64,000 nt of DNA from Saprospiraceae bacterium (GCA_016715245.1 JADKAS010000007.1:124001-188000), one strand, 5' to 3'; counted from the first letter of the stretch, positions 9,701-19,089 are shown. Numbers and translations: made by a program. Notes: generated by a model from the sequence alone, not told the origin.

Positions 9701-11672
9701 ATATGTTACGTGGAAACACACCCAAATCATCAAGGTGTCAGACAAGGTAAAACCTACCATTACTTCCAGTTGTGCCAGAAAAGAAGTATGTACCTATGAT
9801 GCACAATGTTTGAATGGAACCATTGAATTGATTGCAACAGCAACTGATAACTGTACTGACGAGTTAAAGTGGTATGCTGAAGTGGATATTGATAATGATG
9901 GAGATTTTGATAGCGGCTCTTTCGGTGTAGGTCTCAATTACCCAAGGTCAGGAAATGGAAATGTTGCAGATATGACAGGTTCATATCCTATTGGAAATCA
10001 CAGAATCAGATGGATATTTGAAGATAAATGTGGTAACCTTACCAAGTGTGACCAGTTATTTGATATCATCAACTGTAAAGCACCGACACCTTACTGTTTG
10101 AATGGATTGGCAACAGATTTAATGCCTGTTGATACAGACAACGACGGTGATATTGATGGAGGTATGGTTGAAATCTGGGCTATAGACTTTGACAGAGGAA
10201 GTATACATCCATGTAATTATGATGTCATCCTTTCTTTCGAACCGGTGACCAGAAATGCAGACGGAAGTTTGAGAATTGTTGCCGGAAAAATATTTACATG
10301 TGCCACGCAAGGAGATCAGGATGTCAAATTGTACGCCGCTGTTGAAACAACTCCGGGCGGGAATATAGTTCAGGCTTACTGTGAGACTTTTATCAATATA
10401 CAGGATAATATGAATGCATGTGATGGTGACCCGGACAACAGATTGGCTATCAAAGGAGATGTAGTAAATCCTGAAAGTATCGGCATCGAAAATGTCAGTA
10501 TGAAACTGGAAGGAAGTGAAATGGTTGCCAATACAACCAATGGAGCTTACAACTTTGAAAACTTGAATCACGGTTCACAGTATGAAGTGGTTCCAAGTAA
10601 AGATAACGACATTTTAAATGGCGTTTCTACCTTGGATATAGTACTCATTCAAAGACATATTCTTGATATTGCCAAATTAAGTACTCCGTACAAGTTGATT
10701 GCAGCGGATGTTAACAGAGATAAGAGTATCAATAGTATTGACCTTGTAGAATTGAGAAAAGTGATTTTAGGAACAAATCCGGGATTCACCAACAACAAAT
10801 CATGGAGGTTTATTGATAAAAATTATCAGTTTATCAATCCTACCACTGCTCAAACAGAAGTGTTTAACGAGAAGTATACGATTTCTAATCTTGCTCAGGA
10901 TATGACCATTGATTTCACCGGTATAAAAGTGGGTGATGTAAATGGTGACGCCAAAGCAAACTTCACAAGTAACTCTACGGAAGGTAGAAGTTTGGCTGGA
11001 TTGAAGTTGAATACGTTGGCAAGTAAATTTAAAGCAGGAAGTATTGTAGAAATACCCGTCACTGTCGGAGAAGCATTAGATATGGCCGGAATGCAAATGA
11101 CTTTCAAATTCAATAATTCAGATTTGGAATTCGTAAATGTAAAACCTGGTGTTCTTTCAATGAATGAAAGTAATTATGGTTTCGCAAATCTCGATAATGG
11201 TATGATTACCACAAGCTGGAATGAAAATGAAAATGTTTCTCTTAAGTCAGGAGATGTGTTGATGACTTTGGTTTTCAAAGCGACCAACAATGGTTCACTG
11301 GAAAATGTATTTTCCGTTGGCTCTGAAATCACGGCTGCAGAAATGTACACCGTTTCAGGAAACAAAGGAAATATCAGCTGGCAGGTAACCGGTGCAACAC
11401 AGGAAAATTATGTTTTCCAGTTGTATCAGAACAATCCTAACCCATTCAAAGACGAAACTTCAATTAGTTTCGACTTGCCGGAGACAATGGACGCAACCAT
11501 TACTATCCAGGATGTGACAGGTAAAGTATTAAAAGTTATAACCAGACCTTGTACAAAAGGCAACAATGTAGTTACGTTAAACAAAACTGAATTGATTCAT
11601 TCAGGTATGTTGTACTACACGCTTGAAGCCGGAAACAACAAGGCTTCGCGTAAAATGATAGTGATAGAATAA
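6792..11672 (+). CDS. Giant secreted T9SS protein: HYR-like modules with an embedded C-type lectin domain, dockerin-like, cohesin-like, type A sorting domain
   Basis: The start at 6792 (second ATG at 6795) places a signal peptide at the N-terminus (basic start, hydrophobic core, cut after VASAQ), and upstream codons lack an ATG. About 1,626 residues. HYR-like modules with DNC motifs and DKLxPxxxCP linkers make up most of the protein. A C-type lectin-like domain sits between two of them at about residues 616-753 (FSYLGEY, YLIGLRD, WKWESDEAFVYDNWAAGRP). Near the C-terminus are a dockerin type I-like repeat (STLDIVLIQRHIL and INSIDLVELRKVIL, about residues 1270-1332), a cohesin-like domain (about 1400-1532) and a type A sorting domain (YQNNPNPF to the end). 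It is exported to the cell surface or medium. The lectin module suggests glycan or protein binding. It is a paralogue of the preceding gene and has its own terminator. Confidence 0.92.
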   Translation: MMETKLTRFSKNWIMLLSVILFSFSTFQVASAQECACKGHIQISLDNDCYADVMASMVLANGSTCGGTTASIVSLMTTPTGNPFSTGVGSAPISGSSWIGKTIYSKVTSPSGNSCWGTILIQDKLAPVIECPRDLTVTCYEMAMFEPVVTENCTPYTVNITYESISTNNCDGNYAPNVLKVVERCYQATDGSGNKSGECCMEITVVGLPSLENPYITMPVNRWLPDNTELACDGDWAKIPAGKPFAEHPSPVAIGTKFGTGVPKLLLWETNTTGAATVVPSNFYNNAITLTGGSTGTNTGKILGSEVCFTAKQDGTFNFNWNASMRNNAGNTSGGNFNNDNPSYSVNGVVTDLATSGNSASGSVSLNLDAGDEFCFQVYTMNVAYYTILNITNISGTAFRPLYQDLYPNTDLHCNLLVSFTDVKLDEVKCVTKYMRTWEIFEWSCLSVPRYRKQLQMIEVVDRVGPEFTCPDPIFASTSQHVCDGYVYLPAIVGDDNCSEMYRVDVAYPGGILTNQNGGLAHIPVGCHQVTYIAYDRCHNSTTCTVSVTVEDNTPPVTICDQNTNISLTSDGLAWVPAVVFDDGSYDECDLAKLLVKRMDTPSSPHCLPCKTPQFPGFSYLGEYGSGNQKHYYYLSKHRALPHVAFKTAKAMGGYVASITSAAENTFIFDAVSDYHYDEDYLIGLRDIKHKNIWKWESDEAFVYDNWAAGRPFTGDKDETEFVSVSNVDAKWFDFEYYRCGERDEYRYVVEIIDPCGFSEFVGFCCNDAPNTHMIQMRAIDKAGNYNDCMVNAKIEDKLPPQIVCPPHMTVDCSDNFDVAHLRHFFGWATGIDNCEKPTITTDSMILLNQCRIGLIHRDFTVTDKGNKKSTCRQTIHVDPIDPFVMTFDRWPIDVTIEGCSNPNDAMFLPDRTGKPDLITDNICSLVGYEFEDQVFRFNNSLGEACFKILRHWTVIDWCQSYIDDFGGTQYVTWKHTQIIKVSDKVKPTITSSCARKEVCTYDAQCLNGTIELIATATDNCTDELKWYAEVDIDNDGDFDSGSFGVGLNYPRSGNGNVADMTGSYPIGNHRIRWIFEDKCGNLTKCDQLFDIINCKAPTPYCLNGLATDLMPVDTDNDGDIDGGMVEIWAIDFDRGSIHPCNYDVILSFEPVTRNADGSLRIVAGKIFTCATQGDQDVKLYAAVETTPGGNIVQAYCETFINIQDNMNACDGDPDNRLAIKGDVVNPESIGIENVSMKLEGSEMVANTTNGAYNFENLNHGSQYEVVPSKDNDILNGVSTLDIVLIQRHILDIAKLSTPYKLIAADVNRDKSINSIDLVELRKVILGTNPGFTNNKSWRFIDKNYQFINPTTAQTEVFNEKYTISNLAQDMTIDFTGIKVGDVNGDAKANFTSNSTEGRSLAGLKLNTLASKFKAGSIVEIPVTVGEALDMAGMQMTFKFNNSDLEFVNVKPGVLSMNESNYGFANLDNGMITTSWNENENVSLKSGDVLMTLVFKATNNGSLENVFSVGSEITAAEMYTVSGNKGNISWQVTGATQENYVFQLYQNNPNPFKDETSISFDLPETMDATITIQDVTGKVLKVITRPCTKGNNVVTLNKTELIHSGMLYYTLEAGNNKASRKMIVIE

Positions 11673-11711
11673 TTTTAGATTATTCTTAAAAGAGTTTACT
11701 GTTTTTGGGAT

Positions 11712-11753
11712 GGGACCCCTCTTCGTAAAGTCGGAGAGGGTCCCTTTTTTTTT
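11712..11753 (+). terminator. Rho-independent terminator
   Basis: A 13-pair stem with one bulged C (11712-11725 with 11732-11744) closes a six-base loop and is followed by nine Ts. It resembles the terminator after the first giant gene in position and flanking GTTTTTGGGATGG. Confidence 0.9.
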
Positions 11754-11825
11754 GGTATATTTTGGTTTTTTTATTTGACATAAAACATATTGATAATCTC
11801 CTTCGTTATATTTAAAATTTACATT

Positions 11826-12428
11826 ATGAAGTATTTGTATTTATTACTTGTTATAGTTACGGGATTAAATTTTGGGTTTTCACAGGAAGATGTTGAGGTT
11901 TTTGAAAAAGAAGAAGGTAATTCGACAATGTTGGTCGGAAAAAACAACCTTGACGAAGCTGTAGAAATAACCTTAAAACTTACCTATTCCGGTTTTGTAA
12001 CAAAAGATACTTTTCCTCTTAAAAAAGTACTGAAAGCAAAAGAAGAAATAACATTGGTGACATTAAACAAACCTCCTCAAACTGAATGCGAATACAGTAC
12101 TTCTGTTTCGTATAAAAAAGTGGCCAATGCGGGAAAAAGAATTAACCGTACCACGGGCATACAAATAAATACGACCAAAATTAATGTATTTACCAGGGAT
12201 GATTGTGCAAGATGCAAGTTTGTCATTGATGAATTCGAAAAAAACAAAGTAGTATATCTTGAATTAAATACGACCTTGGCACCCTCCAATAAAGAGCTGA
12301 TGTTTGAAAAATTGAAAGAGGTTGGATTTAAGGGCAATACAGTTCAGATGCCGGTAGTTGTCTACAATGGTGAAGTGTTCTACAATATTACTGATCTCCA
12401 GGCTTTTGTAAAAAAGTATAAAAAATAG
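11826..12428 (+). CDS. Secreted or periplasmic glutaredoxin-like protein with CxxC motif
   Basis: About 200 residues. I place the start at ATG 11826 because it begins a signal peptide (MKYLYLLLVIVTGLNF, cleavage near FSQ); the frame extends upstream only through non-signal sequence. Residues about 20-115 form a beta-rich region of unknown type. The C-terminal half is a thioredoxin-fold, glutaredoxin-like domain with a redox motif DDCARCKFV and a cis-proline-like segment QMPVVV followed by a second strand VFYNITDL. This points to thiol-disulfide exchange or a structural relative of it in the periplasm or surface. The gene stands alone between the terminator at 11753 and a convergent gene. The partner is unknown. 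Confidence 0.75.
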   Translation: MKYLYLLLVIVTGLNFGFSQEDVEVFEKEEGNSTMLVGKNNLDEAVEITLKLTYSGFVTKDTFPLKKVLKAKEEITLVTLNKPPQTECEYSTSVSYKKVANAGKRINRTTGIQINTTKINVFTRDDCARCKFVIDEFEKNKVVYLELNTTLAPSNKELMFEKLKEVGFKGNTVQMPVVVYNGEVFYNITDLQAFVKKYKK

Positions 12429-12464
12429 ATTTTTTTACAGATACGCTAAAATGGAATGTGCGTT

Positions 12465-13199
12465 TCAGTTTGTCTGGTAATACTTTTTAAACCCTCTCCT
12501 TCTCAATGTAAGAACACCTTTGATGGCTTCTAATATAATGCCTGAGTGCATTTTGGATTTTCCTTTTTCGCGGTCAGCAAATACAATAGGAACTTCGACT
12601 ATTTTAAACCCATTTTGAACGGCTGCAAACTTCATTTCAATTTGAAAAGCATAGCCTATAAAGGTAATTTTGTCCAGGGGAATTTTTTTCAAAACAGTTG
12701 ATTCATAACATATAAATCCTGCTGTCGAGTCTTTGACATGTAACCAGGTAATCAAACGCACGTATAAGGATGCTCCATAGGACAGTAACAATCTGTCCCA
12801 AGGCCAGTTTTTTATTCCTCCTCCTTTCGTATATCGACTGCCAACAGAAATATTAGCTTTTCCGTCAAGCAAAGGAGATAAAAGTCGATTCAGATCGTTT
12901 GGATTATGACTGAAATCGGCATCCATTTCAAAAATATGTGATGCCCCCAATTCAATTGATTTTTTAAACCCGGCAATATAAGCGGTCCCTAAACCAAGTT
13001 TTCCTGTTCGCTGGAGGAGATGAATTCTGCTGTCATATTCAGCCATCATTTTTTTAACTTCATCGGCAGTTCCGTCCGGAGAATTGTCGTCCACTATCAA
13101 TACCTCAAACAATGGACCTTGCGACAAAGTCGCTTCAATAATGGACCTGATGTTTTCTATTTCATTGTAGGTCGGAATAACGACGATGTATTTTTCCAT
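12465..13199 (-). CDS. Polyprenol monophosphomannose synthase-like GT2 glycosyltransferase
   Basis: 244 residues, the usual length for the single-domain DPM1-like family. The GT-A fold begins with VVIPTYNEIENI, the nucleotide-binding VDDNSPDGTADE follows, and the metal-binding DxD is in FEMDADFSHNP. The C-terminal half has the conserved SRYTKGGGIKNW and FADREKGKSKM segments. Members move mannose (or a related sugar) from GDP-mannose to polyprenyl phosphate on the inner face of the inner membrane. There is no C-terminal membrane segment, unlike longer homologues. The gene converges with the glutaredoxin-like gene, with 36 bases between them, and is probably transcribed singly. The donor sugar cannot be read from sequence. 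Confidence 0.88.
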   Translation of the reverse strand: MEKYIVVIPTYNEIENIRSIIEATLSQGPLFEVLIVDDNSPDGTADEVKKMMAEYDSRIHLLQRTGKLGLGTAYIAGFKKSIELGASHIFEMDADFSHNPNDLNRLLSPLLDGKANISVGSRYTKGGGIKNWPWDRLLLSYGASLYVRLITWLHVKDSTAGFICYESTVLKKIPLDKITFIGYAFQIEMKFAAVQNGFKIVEVPIVFADREKGKSKMHSGIILEAIKGVLTLRRRGFKKYYQTN

Positions 13200-13488
13200 C
13201 GCTATGACAAGGTTTTACATTTATTGATCATAAAATACAGCATAAAACTAAGTTAATTTTTAAATATTATAAATTAATTTAAGTATAAATTACAGGATCT
13301 TAATAAAGTTTGTAATGTTGTATGTTGATATTCAGATATATATGTAATGATTTAAAGTGAATAAATTATACCAAATGGTTGGATGAACCATTTAAAAGGA
13401 AAGAAATCCAAAATATTAAAATATTTACCGAAGGTTTTCTTCAAATTACATTTTCGTATTCTTAATGAAAATAACCATCTGATATTTG

Positions 13489-13522
13489 TTTGAAGGTTAT
13501 TTATCTAAATGTTATACTTTTG
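13489..13522 (+). promoter_or_regulatory. Bacteroidota-type promoter for the EamA permease gene
   Basis: TTTG at 13489-13492 (-33) and TACTTTTG at 13515-13522 (-7) are separated by 22 bases. The start codon follows 15 bases after the -7 box. The rest of the 338-base gap 13200-13537 holds nothing else that I recognise. Confidence 0.6.
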
Positions 13523-13537
13523 CGAAATAAATAATTT

Positions 13538-14440
13538 ATGATTAAGTCACATAGTACTAACGAAAAGCAGGCATTTATTTATATGCATATGGCTGTATTA
13601 TTGTTCGGATTTACTGCTATTTTGGGTAATTTGATACTCCTCCCTGCTATAATATTGGTTTGGTGGAGGGTTTTTCTTACTTCAGGGAGTTTAGTTTTCT
13701 TTTTTTCATTTTCAGCTGTTAAAAAAATATTCAGATCAGGTGATGTGGTGAAAATTGGCTTTGTCGGGGTTATTATTTCATTACATTGGTTGTGTTTTTA
13801 CGGGGCAATAAAAGAATCCAATGCCTCCATTGCTTTGATTTGTATGTCTTCCACCTCCTTTTTTACCTCTATTGTTGAACCATTGGTTTTAAATAAGAGA
13901 TTCAGTAAATATGATATTTTAGTAGGCTTTCTTCTCATCCCGTGTTTTATTCTGATCACCCGCAATATTCCGGGAGAATTTTCTTTTGGTATAGGGCTTG
14001 GTTTAGGTGCTGCTTTATTAGCTGCTTTGTTTTCCGTGTTCAATAAAAAATGGCTGGGCGAAAATAACGTATATGCTTTTACTTTTATTGAGTTATCAGC
14101 AGCATGTATTTTTTTGGGAAGTTGTATTTTTTTGAACCATGTTTTTACTTTCTTTGAAGTTACGGCTTTTGTACCGTATGACTTCCGTCAATGGATGTAC
14201 ATACTTGTACTATCTTTTTTGTGTACAACCCTTGCTTTTATTCTTTCTTTAAAAGCACTTAAACAAATTTCTGCCTTTACGTCAAATATGATTATCAACC
14301 TTGAACCTGTGTACGGTATCATACTGGCTATTTTGTTGTTGGGGGAAAAGGAATATATGAATACCGCCTTTTATATTGGTGCATTATGTATTACCCTGAT
14401 CGTTTTTTTATATCCCTATTTCAAATCAAAAACCATATAA
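13538..14440 (+). CDS. EamA/DMT-family inner-membrane transporter
   Basis: 300 residues, the usual size of a ten-helix drug/metabolite transporter with two EamA repeats. Hydrophobic helices are visible throughout, for example MAVLLFGFTAILGNLILLP near the N-terminus and AILLLGEKEYMNTAFYIGA in the last quarter. The latter has the conserved Gly-Glu signature that ends the second repeat. Members export metabolites, amino acids or drugs by proton or substrate exchange; the substrate here is unknown. The start codon sits just after a good promoter. The next gene begins one base after the stop, so the two form an operon. Confidence 0.88.
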   Translation: MIKSHSTNEKQAFIYMHMAVLLFGFTAILGNLILLPAIILVWWRVFLTSGSLVFFFSFSAVKKIFRSGDVVKIGFVGVIISLHWLCFYGAIKESNASIALICMSSTSFFTSIVEPLVLNKRFSKYDILVGFLLIPCFILITRNIPGEFSFGIGLGLGAALLAALFSVFNKKWLGENNVYAFTFIELSAACIFLGSCIFLNHVFTFFEVTAFVPYDFRQWMYILVLSFLCTTLAFILSLKALKQISAFTSNMIINLEPVYGIILAILLLGEKEYMNTAFYIGALCITLIVFLYPYFKSKTI

Positions 14441-14441
14441 A

Positions 14442-15077
14442 ATGATTGATGTACTTCGCTCCATTTATCAATATTGTGATGATCATTCTAAAGGTTTGGA
14501 CCCTGTACTTTCAGAGCTGGAAAGAACAACACACCTGGAAACGGCCAATCCAAGAATGTTGTCCGGGTATTTACAAGGATTGTTTTTGCAAACCATAAGT
14601 GTATTAAAAAAGCCATTAAACATACTTGAGTTGGGTACTTTTACCGGTTATTCTGCCATTTGTTTGGCGAAGGGCCTGGCAGAAAATGGTAAGTTAATCA
14701 CCATCGATAACAATGCGGAAACATTGGCTATAGCTAAAAAATATTTTACCAAAGCAGGATTAAACACGAAAATAGAAATAATACAAGGAGATGCGGTACA
14801 GGTAGTTTCCGGACTGGATATATCATTTGACATCGCATTTATTGATGCCGACAAAGAAAATTATCTACTTTATTATCATCTCATCAAACCAAAAATGAAT
14901 AAGGGAGGATTAATCATACTCGACAATATGTTGTGGTCGAGCAAAGTATTGGAAGAAAATAAAGATGCCAAAACAAAAGCGCTGGACAATCTGAATACAT
15001 TTATCCAGGAGGATAAAGACGTTCAGAATCTTTTATTGCCACTTCGGGATGGACTTCACATAGTGACGGTTTTATAA
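14442..15077 (+). CDS. Class I SAM-dependent O-methyltransferase (CCoAOMT-like family)
   Basis: 211 residues, typical of the cation-dependent O-methyltransferase family 3. The SAM-binding glycine-rich motif LELGTFTGYSAICLAKGL lies near residues 66-83. The metal-site aspartate segment is FIDADKENY, and ILDNMLWSSKV matches the conserved second metal-binding region. It is expected to methylate a catechol-like hydroxyl on a small molecule in the cytoplasm. The start is one base after the stop of the EamA permease, which fits translational coupling and a possible make-and-export pair. The true acceptor is unknown. Confidence 0.88.
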   Translation: MIDVLRSIYQYCDDHSKGLDPVLSELERTTHLETANPRMLSGYLQGLFLQTISVLKKPLNILELGTFTGYSAICLAKGLAENGKLITIDNNAETLAIAKKYFTKAGLNTKIEIIQGDAVQVVSGLDISFDIAFIDADKENYLLYYHLIKPKMNKGGLIILDNMLWSSKVLEENKDAKTKALDNLNTFIQEDKDVQNLLLPLRDGLHIVTVL

Positions 15078-15119
15078 AATCCCTAAATTTACATTGAGGG
15101 TATGGCCTGGAAAATAAAA

Positions 15120-18100
15120 TTATCTGACCAAAGTAATAGCACCGGTATAAGGTAACTCTACGCCATCCTTAAAACGAACGACAGCGTGATACACAAACAC
15201 GGCTGATTCCAATAATTTTCCGTTGAAAGTACCGTCCCAGCCATCTGTAAATGTATCGTCCGGAATAAAATTGGATTTGTTGAAAACGCGGTTACCCCAA
15301 CGATCATATACATTAAGGAAAACAACTTCCGTTACCCCTTTTCCTGTTTTGATATTGAAATAACTATTGCTGTTTCTTCCTCCTTCTTCTTTTGGACTAA
15401 AAATATTCGGAAAGCTGACATCCCTGAAATCTTTAACCCGGACTTCAATTTCATCCAAAGCTGTACAATTATTGATATCTGTGACCAGGACTTCAAATAT
15501 TTGTGTATTTACAGGATTAAAAATCACAGCGGCACAATCAGGGGTCTGGCATTCAATGATTTCAGCACTGAAAGGGCTCCACTGAATGGAACGGATACCA
15601 ATACCTGAACTGATTTTTGGAATGATGATTTCTGATTTTTCTCCAAGAATTACTTCTACAAAATCAACCAATTCTATTTCAATGAGGTCAGGCTGGTCTA
15701 TGGTAATCATAGTATCGATAAAACATCCTGCAGAGTCGATGAGATTGATAGTATAGGTACCTGCAAAAACATCAACACATGAGTCAGCGGGAAATCTTTG
15801 ACCCTGATTGATCTGAAAGGAGTATTTATTTCCGGTTCCGCCGGAAATAAAGTCTATACAAAGTTTGGTTTTTTCTCCAAAACAAGGTGGTGATTCTGCA
15901 TCCGCGACCCTTCCGGTGACAGGCGGTGGGGAAGTAAGTTCAAAACAATATTCAGCGGTACATCCTTTGGGATCCGTAGCCGTCGCACAATAATTTCCTG
16001 CAGATAAATCGCTGATGATAGGTCCGGTTCTGTTTTGGAAATTCCAGGCGTAAGATACGGTGCCGGGATTTCCACCTGAAGCAACAACACCAATTTGACC
16101 ACCATTTGTATTTCTGCAGGAAAGCAATTGTGTTGCAAATGAATTTTGGAAAAGTGCAAAGGAATCAGGCTCAGTCAATGTGACAGAATCAATGACAAAA
16201 CATCCTGTGCTGTCTATTAATCTTACATAAAAGGTACCGGCACCAAGACCGGATATAGTATTGCCTGATACCGGAGGATTTACCAACCAATTGAATCTGA
16301 ATAATGTATCCACACCTCCCTGGGCAAATGCCGTAATAGAGCCGTCTGTAGAACTAAAGCAAGCAGGATTTGTAAAAGTGGTCAGATTACTTAATCTGAT
16401 TTTTTGCACCGTTGGAACATCAAAAAATAAGGTATCAGATACACATAAGGCATCAAAAGCAATTACCCAATTTCTGCCTGCCGGAAGATTGAAAGCTAAA
16501 GGCCCCGAATCAAGTGGCGATGTCGACCAAAGATAGTTGAAGAGAGGGTTGGCTGTAGTACCACCGTTTGCGATGACGTCAGCCCGACCATTAGCCAGCC
16601 CAAAACAATTGACCCCATTGACTTCAATGAGGTCAATTTCAATTTTAGCCGGGTCGACTAAGGAAATCAGTGTATCTTGTCTGCAATTTTTACTGTCAAT
16701 AAGTATAAGTAAATAGTTTCCGGCTTTGACGGGTGCCAAAACAGAATTCAAACCGATGGGGACGGAACTTCCTTCAGGAAACCATTGATAGGTGTAGGTC
16801 GGATTTCCACCTGTCACCACGGCTCCTATCGAGCCATCACGCAATCCCGGACAGGTTGGAATGGTTAAGTTTATATCTATGTTCATGCCTACAGGATTAT
16901 TTAAAACGACAGTATCCAATACATTGCAGGTTCCATCCTTAATCAAAACAATGTAGGTGCCGGCGGATAAATTACCTGCTGTTTTTTGAGTGGACACAAT
17001 ATTAACCTGACCCTGGAGCCTCCACTCATACATCAAAGTTGGCGTGTCCGGAATCACATCTAAGGTTACTTCTCCGTCTGATCCGCCAAAGCAGGAAATT
17101 TCTCTGGTGACACGGGTATTGGTCAAGGGAGGAGTACCTACTATATCAAATCTGAGCATGATAGTAGTATCTTGAGTGCATCCATTGGCATCGGTCACGG
17201 TTACGGAATAATTGCCCGGAGATAATCCTGAAACTGAGTTGCCTGTTTCCAGTATATCATGGCTCCATTTATAAAAATACGGAGAAACCCCATTTAATGG
17301 TTGCAGTGTAATAGACCCTATATTGCTTCCACAGGATGGATTTATAATCAGTGTATTTGTCAGGTCTATGGCAGGAGGTTCTGTGATTGTAAAAAATAAT
17401 ATTTTTATACAACCTGTCAAGGAAGAAATGACCGTCAGCGAGTAATTTCCTCCCGGAAGGAAGTCCTTTGTATAGGTATCAGGAGAAGATATTCCACCGG
17501 CTATGATCTGTGTGCCGAGTCTGAGGATAAAAGTAAAATTTGAATTACCTGACTCTGATGCACCGATAGAAACCCTGCCATCCCCTCCTTGAAAACAGGT
17601 AACCCCGTTGATAAACAAGGTGTCAAGTTTTACACCCTCTTTTGTAGGCATAAAAAAATTAATGGTTTCGAAACAATTTAAAGAATCAATAATATTAAGG
17701 GAACGATCTCCTCCTCTAATGCCGGTCACCGTTGCCATCATTGGAACCCTGCCTTGAGGAATACCATCCAGCCTGACCACATAGCTACTTCCTGTAAAAG
17801 GTAATCCACCTGAAGCTGTAATTTTTACGATGCCGTCTCCCAAACCAGGACAGGATTCTTCCTGGATAATTTCATAACTGACGACCATTGGTTCTCTGAA
17901 GATTTCAACTGAATCATATACACGACATCCGGACGGGTCGACAATGGTGACAAAATATTCGCCATTTCCAAGATTGACATTGTCAGTCGTATTAAAAATA
18001 AAATTTGACCATTCGTATTTAAAATTACTGGCCGTATAAGGTCCCGGATCAGTAATGGTAATGGTTGCACTTCCGTTTGGTATATCCCTGTTTGCACAAT

Positions 18101-18929
18101 CGGGATCTTTTCCCACCAGCGTATAGGTATAGGGCAAGGTATTGGATACAAGTATATTGATGGTACGCATATTACTCATCGCATCTGTGACGGTGAGAGA
18201 ATAATTTCTGCTCATCATATTTTCAAAACGAATTCTCTGACCTTCCACCACGCCCGTTCCTGAAAATCCGACAGGGGCCAACATGTAGGAATAGGGTGGA
18301 GTACCTCCTGCTATCATAAATTCAACAACACCATTAGTGTTGGTAGGATTGGTAGCATCGCACGCCGAACTGGTAATGGTAAGTTGGGATGCTTTAACTT
18401 TTACAGAACCATTTTTAATTACAAAAGGCACTGTGACAGAAGGTGATCCCGGTTCCTGAAACTCAGGTTGTACTATACCTGAATCCGGAAATACAGGATT
18501 TATAAATACAGGTGTAGAATCTCCCGGTTCGCCGATTATTTTGAAACACAATTCAAATAATATAGTGTTATCAGGCAAAGTTTCTTTATCAAAACCAACA
18601 TAATTTACCAGAATATATCCCAGACTTTCAAAATTGAATATAGGGGCTGTGTTGTCTTGTATAATCTGGGGAACATTTAAGTCCGGAAATCTCAATGGTT
18701 GTAGGGGCTCTACTATGTTTCTGTTGTAAGAGATCTGAAATATGAAAGCCTCTACATCTATAAAATTGTCGACCTCAAATTGAACACAGACGGTGTCTCC
18801 TTTTTCTCCACATTCGTCACTGAGGTTCAGTAAAGGATCGGGGTATTGCGTTTGTGCCTTCAGATTGATAGAAAAGGAAAATAAGAAGAAAAACAAAAAA
18901 AATAAAAGGGTAGATTTTCTTTGAATCAT
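15120..18929 (-). CDS. SprB-repeat surface protein with N-terminal cohesin-like domain and T9SS type B sorting domain
   Basis: About 1,269 residues from ATG 18929, chosen because it starts a signal peptide (MIQRKSTLLFFLFFFLFSF, cut after LKAQ); the longer frame to 18968 adds a non-signal extension. Residues about 20-180 look like a cohesin-type beta domain (GDTVCVQFEVDNF, AFIFQISYN). They are followed by about ten SprB-type repeats, each with a C-x-G/S-x-x-DG-x motif and a W- or Y-rich strand (for example CPGLRDGSIGAVVTGG). The C-terminal ~95 residues are the gliding-motility-associated type B sorting domain (FPNIFSPKEEG, VYDRWGNRVF, WDGTFNGK). This class is exported by T9SS and is often anchored at the surface; SprB repeats are known from mobile gliding adhesins. 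A partner of the PorP/SprF type is not next to it. Confidence 0.92.
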   Translation of the reverse strand: MIQRKSTLLFFLFFFLFSFSINLKAQTQYPDPLLNLSDECGEKGDTVCVQFEVDNFIDVEAFIFQISYNRNIVEPLQPLRFPDLNVPQIIQDNTAPIFNFESLGYILVNYVGFDKETLPDNTILFELCFKIIGEPGDSTPVFINPVFPDSGIVQPEFQEPGSPSVTVPFVIKNGSVKVKASQLTITSSACDATNPTNTNGVVEFMIAGGTPPYSYMLAPVGFSGTGVVEGQRIRFENMMSRNYSLTVTDAMSNMRTINILVSNTLPYTYTLVGKDPDCANRDIPNGSATITITDPGPYTASNFKYEWSNFIFNTTDNVNLGNGEYFVTIVDPSGCRVYDSVEIFREPMVVSYEIIQEESCPGLGDGIVKITASGGLPFTGSSYVVRLDGIPQGRVPMMATVTGIRGGDRSLNIIDSLNCFETINFFMPTKEGVKLDTLFINGVTCFQGGDGRVSIGASESGNSNFTFILRLGTQIIAGGISSPDTYTKDFLPGGNYSLTVISSLTGCIKILFFTITEPPAIDLTNTLIINPSCGSNIGSITLQPLNGVSPYFYKWSHDILETGNSVSGLSPGNYSVTVTDANGCTQDTTIMLRFDIVGTPPLTNTRVTREISCFGGSDGEVTLDVIPDTPTLMYEWRLQGQVNIVSTQKTAGNLSAGTYIVLIKDGTCNVLDTVVLNNPVGMNIDINLTIPTCPGLRDGSIGAVVTGGNPTYTYQWFPEGSSVPIGLNSVLAPVKAGNYLLILIDSKNCRQDTLISLVDPAKIEIDLIEVNGVNCFGLANGRADVIANGGTTANPLFNYLWSTSPLDSGPLAFNLPAGRNWVIAFDALCVSDTLFFDVPTVQKIRLSNLTTFTNPACFSSTDGSITAFAQGGVDTLFRFNWLVNPPVSGNTISGLGAGTFYVRLIDSTGCFVIDSVTLTEPDSFALFQNSFATQLLSCRNTNGGQIGVVASGGNPGTVSYAWNFQNRTGPIISDLSAGNYCATATDPKGCTAEYCFELTSPPPVTGRVADAESPPCFGEKTKLCIDFISGGTGNKYSFQINQGQRFPADSCVDVFAGTYTINLIDSAGCFIDTMITIDQPDLIEIELVDFVEVILGEKSEIIIPKISSGIGIRSIQWSPFSAEIIECQTPDCAAVIFNPVNTQIFEVLVTDINNCTALDEIEVRVKDFRDVSFPNIFSPKEEGGRNSNSYFNIKTGKGVTEVVFLNVYDRWGNRVFNKSNFIPDDTFTDGWDGTFNGKLLESAVFVYHAVVRFKDGVELPYTGAITLVR

Positions 18930-19089
18930 GGTTACTGTTTTATCTATGTTCAATGGTGAGAAAAACATACATTACGGGGGGATATGTATTTCTCCTGTAA
19001 TAAATTCGTTAAAATGTCCGAAAAACCTTGATGAATAGTAATCGGAAATAATTATTTTTGTATTTCTGATTATGTTGAAATACAAGACG

